Source: DASVTU01 sp036387415
GTDB taxonomy: Bacteria; Acidobacteriota; Blastocatellia; Pyrinomonadales; Pyrinomonadaceae
Reading direction: 5' to 3'
DNA: 64,000 nucleotides
Assembly: GCA_036387415.1 (NCBI GenBank)
Contig: DASVTU010000006.1
Location: 1-64,000, forward strand
The translations under genes were made by a program, and so were the position numbers. This document shows positions 17,473 to 26,230 of this stretch, in pieces (position 1 is the stretch's first letter; every line of letters begins with the position of its first letter). Under the pieces are notes generated by a model, which did no database searches, had not been told where the DNA came from, and saw only the letters and a program-made list of their open reading frames with translations.

Positions 17473-18482
17473 ATTTATCCTCGATAAAGCAATCGCTCAA
17501 AAAGATTTCAGTGGTGTTGCTCGCCACGGTCGTCGTGTTGTTGATTGCGGAACTAAGTCTGCGTCAGTTCTCCCCAAAGCACTATCCGATTATCCCCGCC
17601 GCATACGAATACGACCCCGACCTCGCGTTCCGGCTTCGACCCGCCACGCACCTCTACAAGACGACTGACTTTCAGCAGGAGAGCGTCTCCAACCGACTCG
17701 GCACGGCCAACTTTCAGGAAAACTTCGACGGTTACGAATCTCTTGTCTTCACGGTGGGCGACTCTTACACGCAGGGAACGGGGCTGCCCGCAGATATGTC
17801 GTACCCTTCCCAACTCGACTTGATTCTCAATCAGGAAGAACAGGGCTTTTATGTTAAGAAGTTCGGAGTGGTCAATCTGGGCGTGGCGGGTTTCGGCGGC
17901 GAGCAGGAGTTAACCAGCCTCCACAGATGGACGAAACAACTGCGTCCGCCATCGGTGATTCTGTATCTCGGCTGCGATAACGATTTCGTGGACGACCTCG
18001 CTTTCAGAAGCGGCGAGCGGCACAAGACTGTCTTAGCGGGAAGCCCCGTCTGGGGCAGCATGACGAGGCCGTTGCGATTCATCCTTGAGCGTTCACAAAT
18101 CGGGTTCCGCGTCCGCGCCGCCTTACAGGAGCGAACACGGCGACGCTTATCTGAACAAGCGTTCGCGCAGATGGACGGGCGGCCTTCAATGGCGGAGTTA
18201 GAGTCATCCGTACTGGAAAGACTCGCCTCTTTCGCCAGGGAGCATGGTTCGGTTCTCGTCGTGAGTTGGAGCGACGAGGGCGACTCATACCACTGGCTCA
18301 AGTCGTGGGCGTCGCGGAGCGGAATTTCCTTCGCGGATTGGGCGCCAAAGGTCAACTCCGTCAAAACGGCGATGCCCGCACTCTCTCTCGACAACCCGCA
18401 CTCTGCAGGGCATCACCGTGGTTGGGTCAACCGCTTGATAGCCGAGGAGTTTGCGCGGCAGATACAGACGCAAAAACGCTGA
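17469..18482 (+). CDS. Membrane-anchored SGNH/GDSL-like hydrolase
   Basis: A 337-residue protein whose ATG overlaps the P450 stop. One N-terminal transmembrane segment (KKISVVLLATVVVLLIAELSL) is followed by an extracytoplasmic domain with block I FTVGDSYTQGTG (nucleophile Ser), the Gly-containing block VVNLGVAGFGGEQ, and block III-like ILYLGCDNDFVDD. A late catalytic His is probable in LDNPHSAGHHRGWVNRLIAEE. These are the SGNH hydrolase hallmarks; in polysaccharide clusters such proteins often add or remove O-acetyl or other acyl groups from sugars. The gene ends the glycosyltransferase operon, which supports modification of the exported glycan or lipid. An alternative upstream ATG inside the P450 gene (17313) is rejected because the anchor begins at 17469. 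Confidence 0.85.
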   Translation: MNLSSIKQSLKKISVVLLATVVVLLIAELSLRQFSPKHYPIIPAAYEYDPDLAFRLRPATHLYKTTDFQQESVSNRLGTANFQENFDGYESLVFTVGDSYTQGTGLPADMSYPSQLDLILNQEEQGFYVKKFGVVNLGVAGFGGEQELTSLHRWTKQLRPPSVILYLGCDNDFVDDLAFRSGERHKTVLAGSPVWGSMTRPLRFILERSQIGFRVRAALQERTRRRLSEQAFAQMDGRPSMAELESSVLERLASFAREHGSVLVVSWSDEGDSYHWLKSWASRSGISFADWAPKVNSVKTAMPALSLDNPHSAGHHRGWVNRLIAEEFARQIQTQKR

Positions 18483-18795
18483 CCGTGTTGTACGTTTAAC
18501 AGCCGCCGTCAATCTCGGAGTCGTCAATTTCTATATGTCTACAAACCCCACATTCGTGCTATAAGAGATTAGCCGCCGCCAACATAACCAGTCCCGCTGG
18601 TTACACTGCGCGTGGAGGACGACGGGAGCGACGCCTCTGCTAACCCGATGCTTGATGTCGTCTCTCTTCCAGACGGATTGAAGTTTATCCGGTGCCGACC
18701 GACCACTTCACAATGGTTCAAGAATCTGTCGACGGGGTCGGGTTGAAATCTCACTCACCACAACTGCAAAGTTGAAGATAGCAAGGAGCCTCACA
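18483..18795. other. Intergenic, nothing recognised
   Basis: About 310 bases between the SGNH hydrolase stop and the zinc-ribbon gene. No clear terminator, tRNA or ORF with family signatures was seen. A Ser/Gly-rich minus-strand frame at 18569-18754 has no recognisable features. Confidence 0.4.
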
Positions 18796-19722
18796 ATGCT
18801 TCATCAAACATGCGTTAACTGTGGTTTTATAAACTCGGAAGAGGTCAACGTGTGCGAACAATGCGGTGTTCGCCTGAGAGACGAAGGCCGTGGCACACAC
18901 TACCAAGGGGACGCGCGTGCGTCTTCGTTCAAGGCCGAAACGGGCACGGACGAAAGAACTCTCCCCGTGATTCTTTTCATTCCGCCGTTCGATTCCATCA
19001 GCGCGGTGCTCAACCCCACCTTCAGATTATACAGATACAATTTTGGGCTGATTGTTTCAATCGTTTTGGTGTTGGCTGTGCCACACGCGCTTGTACAGTA
19101 TTTTCTACAGACCGCGCCCGCAGGCAGTGGTACAGGCATCAACTGGCTTTTGGAATACGCGGGCGGAAGTCTGATGTCAGGAGCCTTGATATATGCTGTG
19201 ATGACATTCTTCAGAACTGGAAAAAATCCGACAGTTGGGGAGTCTTACCGTTGGGCGCTGAAGAAATGGGGCAAGGTGCTCTTATGCACCCTCCTCTTTA
19301 CCCTCATCACATGGATTGGTTATCTGTTTCTTATTATTCCGGGCATCATCCTTAGTTTAATGTTTGCTCTCGTCGTCCCCATCGCGGTCATCGAAGACAA
19401 GGGTATAACAGACACATTTCAGAGAAGCCGCGAATTAACTGAGGGCTACCGTTTGGGTATTTTTGCCACGCAATTTCTCCTCGGCATACTCATCGTGGGC
19501 ATTCTATATCTTTCAGGTCGCGGCTGGTTTGGTGGGCAAGAGGGTGACCCTTCAATCTTCATGGTCAGCATCTATACACTCATCACTCAACTGCTTCAAG
19601 CATCATTCACGGTGCTCTCGCTCTTTATTTATCTGGGGATTCTGGCTAATAAAAGTCTGACGGAGGTGCCCGCCTACAACACCCAACCCGACGCCGGTTT
19701 TGACGAGCGATTGCTTCGTTGA
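18796..19722 (+). CDS. Zinc-ribbon polytopic membrane protein
   Basis: A 308-residue protein. ATG 18796 is preceded by AAGGAG (7-base spacing); an in-frame TTG 24 bases upstream is less likely. Residues ~5-24 form a zinc ribbon (CVNCGFINSEEVNVCEQCG). A linker of about 60 residues leads to five or six hydrophobic helices beginning at NPTFRLYRYNFGLIVSIVLV. The pattern LIIPGIILSLMFALVVPIAVIEDKG is typical of the YciC/UPF0259 and related GPDP-type membrane domains. Biochemical role unknown. It lies 92 bases before the vWA gene on the same strand, so it might be cotranscribed with the TerY-P-like triad, but the gap is larger than those within the triad. Confidence 0.7.
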   Translation: MLHQTCVNCGFINSEEVNVCEQCGVRLRDEGRGTHYQGDARASSFKAETGTDERTLPVILFIPPFDSISAVLNPTFRLYRYNFGLIVSIVLVLAVPHALVQYFLQTAPAGSGTGINWLLEYAGGSLMSGALIYAVMTFFRTGKNPTVGESYRWALKKWGKVLLCTLLFTLITWIGYLFLIIPGIILSLMFALVVPIAVIEDKGITDTFQRSRELTEGYRLGIFATQFLLGILIVGILYLSGRGWFGGQEGDPSIFMVSIYTLITQLLQASFTVLSLFIYLGILANKSLTEVPAYNTQPDAGFDERLLR

Positions 19723-19813
19723 CACCGGACGCAAACGTTTTGAGTAAACCGTCAACCAATAAAGTGGTTTATGATAAGGCAATTGACTGACAGTGATGCG
19801 GAGGTTTCAGGGG

Positions 19814-20671
19814 GTGTATTCGACTCAAATCACGCGCGCCAATCCAACGTGCATCATTTTGCTCATCGACCAATCCGGTTCAATGGCCGATCCTTTCAGC
19901 GGCGACACGATTATTCGCAAGGCCGATTACGTGGCGGATGTGGTCAATCACACGCTGCACGACCTCGTTATTCGTTGCACCAAGACCGAGGAAGTACGCA
20001 ACTATTATTACATCTCAGTCATCGGCTATGGTCGCCACGTCGGTTCGGCGTTCGGTGGCGCACTGGCTAGCCGCACGTTGATACCCATCGCCGATGTAGC
20101 CGAATATCCTCTCCGCATTGAGACGCGTTTTAAGCGTGTGCCTGACGGGGCGGGCGGGGCAGTCGAAATGCCTGTTCGCTTTCCCACTTGGATTTATCCT
20201 CTCGCCGACGGCGGAACGCCGATGTGTCAGGCGCTCACACAGGCCAAGTCAATCATCGAGCAATGGTTGGCGCAGCATCCGCGCGGCTTCCCGCCCACCG
20301 TGCTCCATCTCACAGACGGCGAATCGGGCGACGGAGACCCGACGGCTATCGGGCGCGAGATTGTGTCGCTCGGCACAGACGACGGGACAGTGCTTCTTTT
20401 CAATTGCCATGTCTCTGCGCGTCGCACTTACAAGGTAGAATATCCCGCGAGCGCAGATGAGTTGCCGGACGGTTTCGCGCGCACGTTATTCAACATTTCC
20501 AGCACCTTGCCTGACAACTTTCTCGGAGCCGCCCAACAACTCGGCGTGCGCGCGGTGGAAGGCTCAAGAGGATTTATCTTTAACGCAGACCCTTCATCCG
20601 TCGTCCAGTTTTACGAGATAGGCACCAGCCTCACAGGCATGACACCCCACATCTGGATGGAGCCTAACTAA
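19814..20671 (+). CDS. TerY-like von Willebrand factor A domain protein
   Basis: A 285-residue vWA protein. The MIDAS motif DQSGSM begins at residue 19, with DGGTPM and LTDGESGDGDPT supplying the remaining metal-coordinating Thr and Asp. GTG 19814 is chosen because CGGAGG lies nine bases upstream and homologues usually begin close to this strand. GTG 19793 and ATG 19796 are alternatives. It is cytoplasmic: no signal peptide. In TerY-phosphorylation (TerY-P) triads a TerY-type vWA protein acts with a PP2C phosphatase and a kinase, and that is the order seen here. The vWA domain is expected to hold protein partners in a metal-dependent way. TerC/TerD genes are not in the window. Confidence 0.85.
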   Translation: MYSTQITRANPTCIILLIDQSGSMADPFSGDTIIRKADYVADVVNHTLHDLVIRCTKTEEVRNYYYISVIGYGRHVGSAFGGALASRTLIPIADVAEYPLRIETRFKRVPDGAGGAVEMPVRFPTWIYPLADGGTPMCQALTQAKSIIEQWLAQHPRGFPPTVLHLTDGESGDGDPTAIGREIVSLGTDDGTVLLFNCHVSARRTYKVEYPASADELPDGFARTLFNISSTLPDNFLGAAQQLGVRAVEGSRGFIFNADPSSVVQFYEIGTSLTGMTPHIWMEPN

Positions 20672-20701
20672 AAGACTCTCCGATTCTCTATCAATTAGAA
20701 C

Positions 20702-21469
20702 ATGGTGCTTTCCCACAACAAGTGGCGTTTGGAGACCCGACACTTTCTGATGCAGAAGGAAGGCGCAGCCTTCTCGGAATGCGAAGATGCCATTGGCATC
20801 AATCCTGAGGCGTTGCGTTATGCCGTCGCCGACGGAGCAACTGAAGCGTTCGATTCCGGCACATGGGCGCGACGACTGGCGGATTCATGGGTACAGGATG
20901 CGTCCGCAACTCCGTCTCTGGAACGTTTTCGTCTGTGGGTTGCTGAACAGTCGCACTGGCTGCACGATTCCTGGAAGGGACGCACGCTCCCCTGGTACGC
21001 GGAAGAGAAAGCACGCTCCGGTTCGCACGCAGCTTTCGTCGGACTCCAACTCCATGTGTTCGATGATAATCTTTACTGGCATGCCGTCGCGCTCGGCGAT
21101 TCCTGCCTCATCCATCTGCGCGGCGACACTCTATGCTGCGCGATGCCCATCTCGGATTATCAAGACTTCAATTCGTATCCATTGCTTGTGCCGTCGGACG
21201 AAGCACAGCAGCAGACGGCGCTTTCACATGCGGTGTTCAAATCGGGAGCGGTCGAATATGGAGACGTGCTGCTGCTTTTAACGGATGCTAGCGCGGCTTG
21301 GTATCTTCAACTTTGCGAGGAACGCTCTCGTCTCAAGACAGAGTTTGATTCTCTGCTTGCGACATCACAAAATGACGCGCTCGAAGTGTTGGTCAAGGAT
21401 GAACGTCGCGCCAACAAGATTAAGGATGACGACTTTGCAGTTCTGAGAATCGCCGTCGAGGATGCCTGA
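20702..21469 (+). CDS. PP2C-family protein phosphatase (TerY-P triad)
   Basis: A 255-residue PPM/PP2C phosphatase. Motifs in order: CEDAIGI (metal Asp), AVADGATEAFDSG (central DG motif with a second metal Asp), SHAAFVG strand, VALGDSC, LLLLTDA and the C-terminal DDDFAVLRI. All the acidic metal ligands expected for activity are in place. It is short, consisting of only the catalytic domain, and cytoplasmic. The gene starts 30 bases after the vWA stop and ends 26 bases before the kinase, so the three are one operon. Predicted role: dephosphorylating targets of the adjacent kinase, possibly the vWA protein. No strong ribosome site precedes the ATG. Confidence 0.85.
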   Translation: MVLSHNKWRLETRHFLMQKEGAAFSECEDAIGINPEALRYAVADGATEAFDSGTWARRLADSWVQDASATPSLERFRLWVAEQSHWLHDSWKGRTLPWYAEEKARSGSHAAFVGLQLHVFDDNLYWHAVALGDSCLIHLRGDTLCCAMPISDYQDFNSYPLLVPSDEAQQQTALSHAVFKSGAVEYGDVLLLLTDASAAWYLQLCEERSRLKTEFDSLLATSQNDALEVLVKDERRANKIKDDDFAVLRIAVEDA

Positions 21470-21495
21470 GACGGTCGGTGTGAGCTAATAATCGA

Positions 21496-23118
21496 ATGTC
21501 AGCCCTCATGACAACTTCGTGGCCTACCGCGCGACACTTTGCCGAAGCCGTACAGTGTCCGAGTCTCTGTTTTAATGAGTCGCAACTCAAAGACACGCTT
21601 CCGGCAATCGACCGTCTGGGAATGCCGCTGGTCACGTCCGGTCAGTTCGCCTACGTCTTCAAACTCAAGTCCAAAGACGACAGCGCGGCGCTGGCGGTGC
21701 GTTGTTTTCGGAGTTATCTCGGCGACCGCGAGCAGAGATACGAAGCGATTGATGCACACCTGAGCCTCCACACGATTCCGGCATTGCCCCGTTTTAGATA
21801 TTTACCCAAAGCCATCCTCATCGGCGGACAGAGGTATCCCGTTCTCGTCATGGAATGGATTGAAGGCCCGACGCTGGACGTATATCTGGATGAAGTGATG
21901 GGGAGGAGCGAGGTGCTCTGGCATCTCGCAGACGAGTGGGTCAAGTTAATCAGCGTGCTGCGTGAAGCGGAAATCGCGCACGGAGACCTACAGCACGGCA
22001 ACATCATCATCGAACGCGGACAAATTCGACTGGTGGATTTGGATGGAATGTTTGTGCCTGCCATGTCGGGCTTGAAAGCGAGCGAAGTAGGGCACCAGCA
22101 TTACCAGCATCCAGCGCGTCGCGCCGATTTATTCAACGCCGATATAGATAACTTTTCCGCGTTAGTTATCTACCTTTCATTGATTTCACTCGCTGAACGA
22201 CCGTCACTCTGGACGGAACATCACGACGAAAATCTTCTCTTCACCAGAGCCGATTTTGTAGACCCCGCATCGTCTAAACTTTTGAGCAAAATCAAAAGCA
22301 TCAGCCCGGAACACGCGAGTCTCGCAGAAGTTTTAGAGTCGGCAATCGCCGCCGACCCCTCAGCAACCCCGTCTCTGCTTGAGTTTGTGAATGCAAAATC
22401 AAAACTCCCTGCGTGGATGACCGCGCCGCTCGACATCGAAGTGAGCGGACGGACGAGGGAAGTTGCGAGGCAAGATAATCCGCAGACGGCTTATGAAACC
22501 GGAGCGGACTGGCGTTCGACGCAGGCACGCAACGTTCCCGCGACTCCCGGTTCGACTAGCGTGCAGAGTATCTTCAGCCCTCTCCCGACGGTTCAAGCCG
22601 TCCCCTCACCTTCAACCGTCGGCTCCATGACGCTCAAATACGCACGCGAAACTTTCTTCAATACTTACTCGATATTCTGGATAATTCCGGCGTTTAATCT
22701 GCTGAAAGGTTTCTGGACTCTGGTCGGGTTTACGGATGCGGCGTGGATGCTGGCAATGTTGAGTTTCATTGTGTTGTTCCTCGCCGCAGGCTTCGTACGC
22801 GCCATCACCGACGCCAACACGGCAACGACGTTAACACAATCTCCCGCGGGTTCCGCCCACCTGCCGCCGCCATCCAACACCTCTTACAGGCTACCGGTCG
22901 CGCATGTTCCTCGGCGCCCAATCTCAACCAACGTCAGTCATGCACCGACGACCGTGGGAGCAGGCGTTCATGTTATCGGCAATCAGAGTTTAAGAATATA
23001 TCACCTGCCGGATTGCGAATGGGTAGACAGGATTTTGCCGCAACAACGTCTAGATTTCGCCTCAGATATAGCCGCACAAATTGCCGGTTATCATGCCTGT
23101 AAAATATGTCTCCCCTAA
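21496..23118 (+). CDS. TerY-P-type protein kinase with C-terminal transmembrane and Cys-rich module
   Basis: A 540-residue kinase-fold protein. The glycine-rich loop region is TSGQFAYVFKL and the ATP-binding position reads ALAVRCF (Arg where classic kinases have Lys). The catalytic loop is HGDLQHGNII and the metal motif is LVDLDG in place of DFG. This is the divergent set seen in kinases of vWA/PP2C triads. After a Pro/Ser-rich linker (~residues 330-370) come two hydrophobic helices (residues ~385-435). The final ~50 residues contain YHLPDCEWVDRI...GYHACKICLP, an Ada-like metal-binding Cys pattern. The kinase is thus probably membrane-tethered with a small sensor or metal site at its tip. Last gene of the triad operon. 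Confidence 0.85.
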   Translation: MSALMTTSWPTARHFAEAVQCPSLCFNESQLKDTLPAIDRLGMPLVTSGQFAYVFKLKSKDDSAALAVRCFRSYLGDREQRYEAIDAHLSLHTIPALPRFRYLPKAILIGGQRYPVLVMEWIEGPTLDVYLDEVMGRSEVLWHLADEWVKLISVLREAEIAHGDLQHGNIIIERGQIRLVDLDGMFVPAMSGLKASEVGHQHYQHPARRADLFNADIDNFSALVIYLSLISLAERPSLWTEHHDENLLFTRADFVDPASSKLLSKIKSISPEHASLAEVLESAIAADPSATPSLLEFVNAKSKLPAWMTAPLDIEVSGRTREVARQDNPQTAYETGADWRSTQARNVPATPGSTSVQSIFSPLPTVQAVPSPSTVGSMTLKYARETFFNTYSIFWIIPAFNLLKGFWTLVGFTDAAWMLAMLSFIVLFLAAGFVRAITDANTATTLTQSPAGSAHLPPPSNTSYRLPVAHVPRRPISTNVSHAPTTVGAGVHVIGNQSLRIYHLPDCEWVDRILPQQRLDFASDIAAQIAGYHACKICLP

Positions 23119-23163
23119 TCGCGCCGCTTTCAACTGCTTCCAAGAAATAAATGCGATAAGCCC

Positions 23164-24627
23164 CTATGGTTCCTGCGGGGCAGCGAAGGCGGGAGCGACA
23201 GGCGTTTCTTCAACGGATGTCGCGGCTAATCTTTCTTCTCTCCGTACCTGTCTGAATATTATCAGGGTCGGAAGAAGAAGCATGACGAAATAGTTGAGCA
23301 TGTATGCTTGTTTGAAGAAAGTTATCGAGAGCAGTTCGGTGCATGTGATGAGAACTATCAAGCGCCGCAGCCAGTGTTCTTCTATGAGAAACAGGGCGGG
23401 TGCCAGGAACATCCCCAGATACCATGCGTTGAACTTTGAACTGACCACACAGATGAGCACGAACATGATGAGGATGGATTTTTCTATGAACTTATCTGCT
23501 GAAACATTCTTCAATATCCTGAAGGCCAGAACGATAAGAAAGAGCAGAAAGCCGACCCTTAGCGTTGTCTTGATGGCGGCATTAACCATTCCGTGAAACT
23601 GTGTGAGAGGCGGGATGAGCCGTGCAATAGTTCCATAGATATGAATGAGAAATGAGTGTAGAGAATTGTCTATCAGTGTGGCGTTATCACGAATTTCCTC
23701 AATCTTGAGTTGCTGCCAATCGTGCATGTAAGGAAGGCTCACAATGACGGCGAACCCTACGCCCAACAGACATCCGAGGGCGGCCACTTTCCAACCACTT
23801 TTTTTAGTGATGAAAATGAGCGCCGGAGGTATCAGGAGCACGGGGCCGTACTTAATGAGTGTGGCTGCAACCAGCACCGGGATGATCCAAACGTACGCCT
23901 TCTTTATCGTCAGGTAGATACACAGGGCGAGCAGGCAGCCGACCAGAACGTCGTTGTGGCCGTTGGCGATGTGGTGCATCAAGATGAGAGGATTCCACAG
24001 GAACGTGTACAGAGCGATGATGGGTCTCGCGTGGCCTAACAGTTTCGCGCCCGACCAGACGAGCCCCGCGCTGAATCCATACGCCAGCACGTTTATTGCT
24101 TTGAATAAGGCGAGCGTGAGCCACCAGTTGCCGTTTCCGAGCCAGCAGAGCAAGCGTGTTAAGAGGGTGAATAGGAAGCCGTATGGATTGGGGTTATAAA
24201 TCCAGTGGTTCCACAGCATCGGGTCTTGCTGCCACTGCGGGATGTCGCCGACACGATAGACGTAAGGGTTTTGATGATAGTGAACCTGTTGCCAGCCGCG
24301 ATTGATGTAGCCGAAGACATCCGTCGAATGGAAGGGAACGGTGCAGAACGCGAAGAGGCAAAATAGTGCGGCGAAGCCGACGACCAAACGAGTCGTCTGA
24401 ACATCGGACGAGTTTTTGACTACTTGATAACCTTTCCAAAACAGAGGGAGCAAGGCGAGGACGCAGAACCATGCGAACAATTCTCGCGCCGTGCGCGTGT
24501 ACACCTGAGCGCCCCTGAGATAAAAGAGACACGTGAGCAGGTAAACCCCTGCGGTCAGGCCACCGACACGGTAAAGCTTAGAAGCGGCCTCATTGCTGAC
24601 GTGGTAACTTGGTGGCCTTGAACTCAT
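23164..24627 (-). CDS. MptA/B-like polyprenol-phosphomannose-dependent mannosyltransferase
   Basis: A 487-residue polytopic protein with roughly 11-12 helices. The motif FHSTDVFGYINRGW carries the catalytic-type Asp in the first extracytoplasmic loop, and HYHQNPYVYRVGD plus NPNPYGFLFTLLTR follow. That arrangement is characteristic of the GT-C MptA/B and GT87-like alpha-mannosyltransferases. WNPLILMHHIANGHNDVL is another conserved stretch of this group. Predicted to transfer mannose from a polyprenyl phosphate to a growing surface glycan in the membrane. Transcribed towards the triad (convergent, only 45 bases between stops) and not obviously in an operon. It could contribute to the same envelope glycan as the 11-18 kb cluster. 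Confidence 0.75.
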   Translation of the reverse strand: MSSRPPSYHVSNEAASKLYRVGGLTAGVYLLTCLFYLRGAQVYTRTARELFAWFCVLALLPLFWKGYQVVKNSSDVQTTRLVVGFAALFCLFAFCTVPFHSTDVFGYINRGWQQVHYHQNPYVYRVGDIPQWQQDPMLWNHWIYNPNPYGFLFTLLTRLLCWLGNGNWWLTLALFKAINVLAYGFSAGLVWSGAKLLGHARPIIALYTFLWNPLILMHHIANGHNDVLVGCLLALCIYLTIKKAYVWIIPVLVAATLIKYGPVLLIPPALIFITKKSGWKVAALGCLLGVGFAVIVSLPYMHDWQQLKIEEIRDNATLIDNSLHSFLIHIYGTIARLIPPLTQFHGMVNAAIKTTLRVGFLLFLIVLAFRILKNVSADKFIEKSILIMFVLICVVSSKFNAWYLGMFLAPALFLIEEHWLRRLIVLITCTELLSITFFKQAYMLNYFVMLLLPTLIIFRQVRREERLAATSVEETPVAPAFAAPQEP

Positions 24628-24723
24628 ATTCGCATACTCAACGCTACTTTAGGCGAAGAGACACAATTCATCAACGAATGGTTGTCGTCAGTTTCAGATG
24701 CGGCGCGCGTAATTTGTGACGCG

Positions 24724-25974
24724 TCAGCGACGATGAGTGTGCGCTGCTTGTCGTTCATCCAGACTAATGCTTAATTCGTGTTTGCCGTGGACGGCGTTTC
24801 CGTCCCCGTCGCCTACGGGGAGCCTGACCACGAAGCGGCTCCCACGGTTGCGTGGATTATCTTCAATCCAGATACGCCCGCCGTGCGCTTCCACGATGCC
24901 TTTTGCGATTGCCAGCCCCATTCCCGTTCCAGACGGTTGATGCGTGCCTGAATCGCCATCTCGCATGGCGCGAAAGAACTTGTCGAAGACACGCTCGCGT
25001 AATTCGATGGGGATACCGGGGCCTTCGTCTTCGACGCTCAATTCGACGGTCTGGTCGTCTGTGCTTTTGGCCTCGACGTTGATGTGCGTTCCGACGGGCG
25101 AGTACTTGGCCGCGTTGTCAACCAGCGTATAGACGACCTCTGCGACGGAGCGGTCGTCTACGCGCACGGTGGGTAGTCCCTCGTCAATCCCGACCCGAAT
25201 CTGATGAAAGCGTGTGAGCGGCGCGGCACGTTCAAGAGCCGTCGTGATAATCTCCTCGACTGAACCCCAACGCCAGCGCAAGTGCATCTCTCCGGCCTCG
25301 ATGCGCGCCAGTTCCATCAATTCCTCGACAAAGCGATTGAGGCGGTCGGTCTCTTCGTCGATAACATCCAGCATCTCTCGTCGTCCTTCCGCGTCGAGCG
25401 TGCCGGGGTCTTCGTCAGTCTCAGAACGCTGCTCGTTAGTCTCGCAGCGATGGTCGTTGAGCAGTGTGGTGACGGACGCCTTGATGGACGTGAGCGGCGT
25501 ACGTAGGTCGTGCGTTACGGCGTCGAGCAGCGCAGACTTCAAACGCTCGCTTTGCTCAAGAGCTTTGGCATGGCTCGTTCGCTCGAAAGCATCTTGAAGC
25601 TCCGTGTAGAGCCGCTCAATCTCATGCTTCCCCGCCGCGGCTTCTTCGGCGCGTCGCTTCACGCGTGCAGAGAGTTGTCCGGCGGTAACTGCGGTGATAA
25701 GAAAGGCGAACAGCGCAATCCAGTTATCGGGGTCGTCGATGGAGAGCCTGCCGACAGGCGGCAGATAAAAAAAGTTGAAGCACACGACGCTCAACAACGA
25801 AGACAAAACGGCTGGACGCGAACCCCACCTCGTAGCGACGAACAGCACGACGAGAAGCAGACCGAGCGCCACGGTCGTCGAATTGACCTGCTCGCCGAAC
25901 AGTTTGAGCACGCCCGTCACGGCGACAACGCCGAACACTCCTACGATGTAACCCGTTCGCTTCTTCTCGTACAT
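24724..25974 (-). CDS. KdpD-like sensor histidine kinase lacking the KdpD/Usp input domains
   Basis: A 416-residue kinase. The N-terminus has four hydrophobic helices of the DUF4118 type found in KdpD (VALGLLLVVLFVATRWG; VVCFNFFYLPP). The dimerisation helix carries the phospho-acceptor His in DAVTHDLRTPLTSI. The ATPase domain has N-box LVDNAAKYSP, G1 VEDEGPGIP, F-box RVFDKFFR and G2 GTGMGLAIAK. The cytoplasmic N-terminal KdpD sensor and universal-stress domains of full-length KdpD (~900 residues) are absent. ATG 25974 is preferred to the upstream 26145 because the DUF4118 helices begin just after it. The cognate regulator and a Kup transporter lie upstream on the same strand, pointing to potassium or turgor sensing. 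Confidence 0.88.
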   Translation of the reverse strand: MYEKKRTGYIVGVFGVVAVTGVLKLFGEQVNSTTVALGLLLVVLFVATRWGSRPAVLSSLLSVVCFNFFYLPPVGRLSIDDPDNWIALFAFLITAVTAGQLSARVKRRAEEAAAGKHEIERLYTELQDAFERTSHAKALEQSERLKSALLDAVTHDLRTPLTSIKASVTTLLNDHRCETNEQRSETDEDPGTLDAEGRREMLDVIDEETDRLNRFVEELMELARIEAGEMHLRWRWGSVEEIITTALERAAPLTRFHQIRVGIDEGLPTVRVDDRSVAEVVYTLVDNAAKYSPVGTHINVEAKSTDDQTVELSVEDEGPGIPIELRERVFDKFFRAMRDGDSGTHQPSGTGMGLAIAKGIVEAHGGRIWIEDNPRNRGSRFVVRLPVGDGDGNAVHGKHELSISLDERQAAHTHRR

Positions 25975-26230
25975 CCTTATCCAATCATTTAGTGTTTGGG
26001 GTGAACAGCCTTCACCCCGTCGTTCGAGATTGACCCGGCGTATTGTAGCGCGTTGACGACCTCGCGATGAATGCCGTAGATAGGCACGATGACAATATTT
26101 TTGATGATGTGAAGCGGCGGCACGGCGAGCAACCTCAGCCAACAAATTGTCAGCGCCTGAATATACGACCTGCCGTGTAAGCAGGGCGTAAAGTGTTTAT
26201 AAAAAGTTTGTCAGGATAGACAGAGGCGGG

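Noticed and set aside
25998..26018. Hairpin GGGGTGAA/TTCACCCC between the regulator and kinase genes as a terminator
   Set aside because: No T-run follows on either strand; at most an mRNA leader structure.
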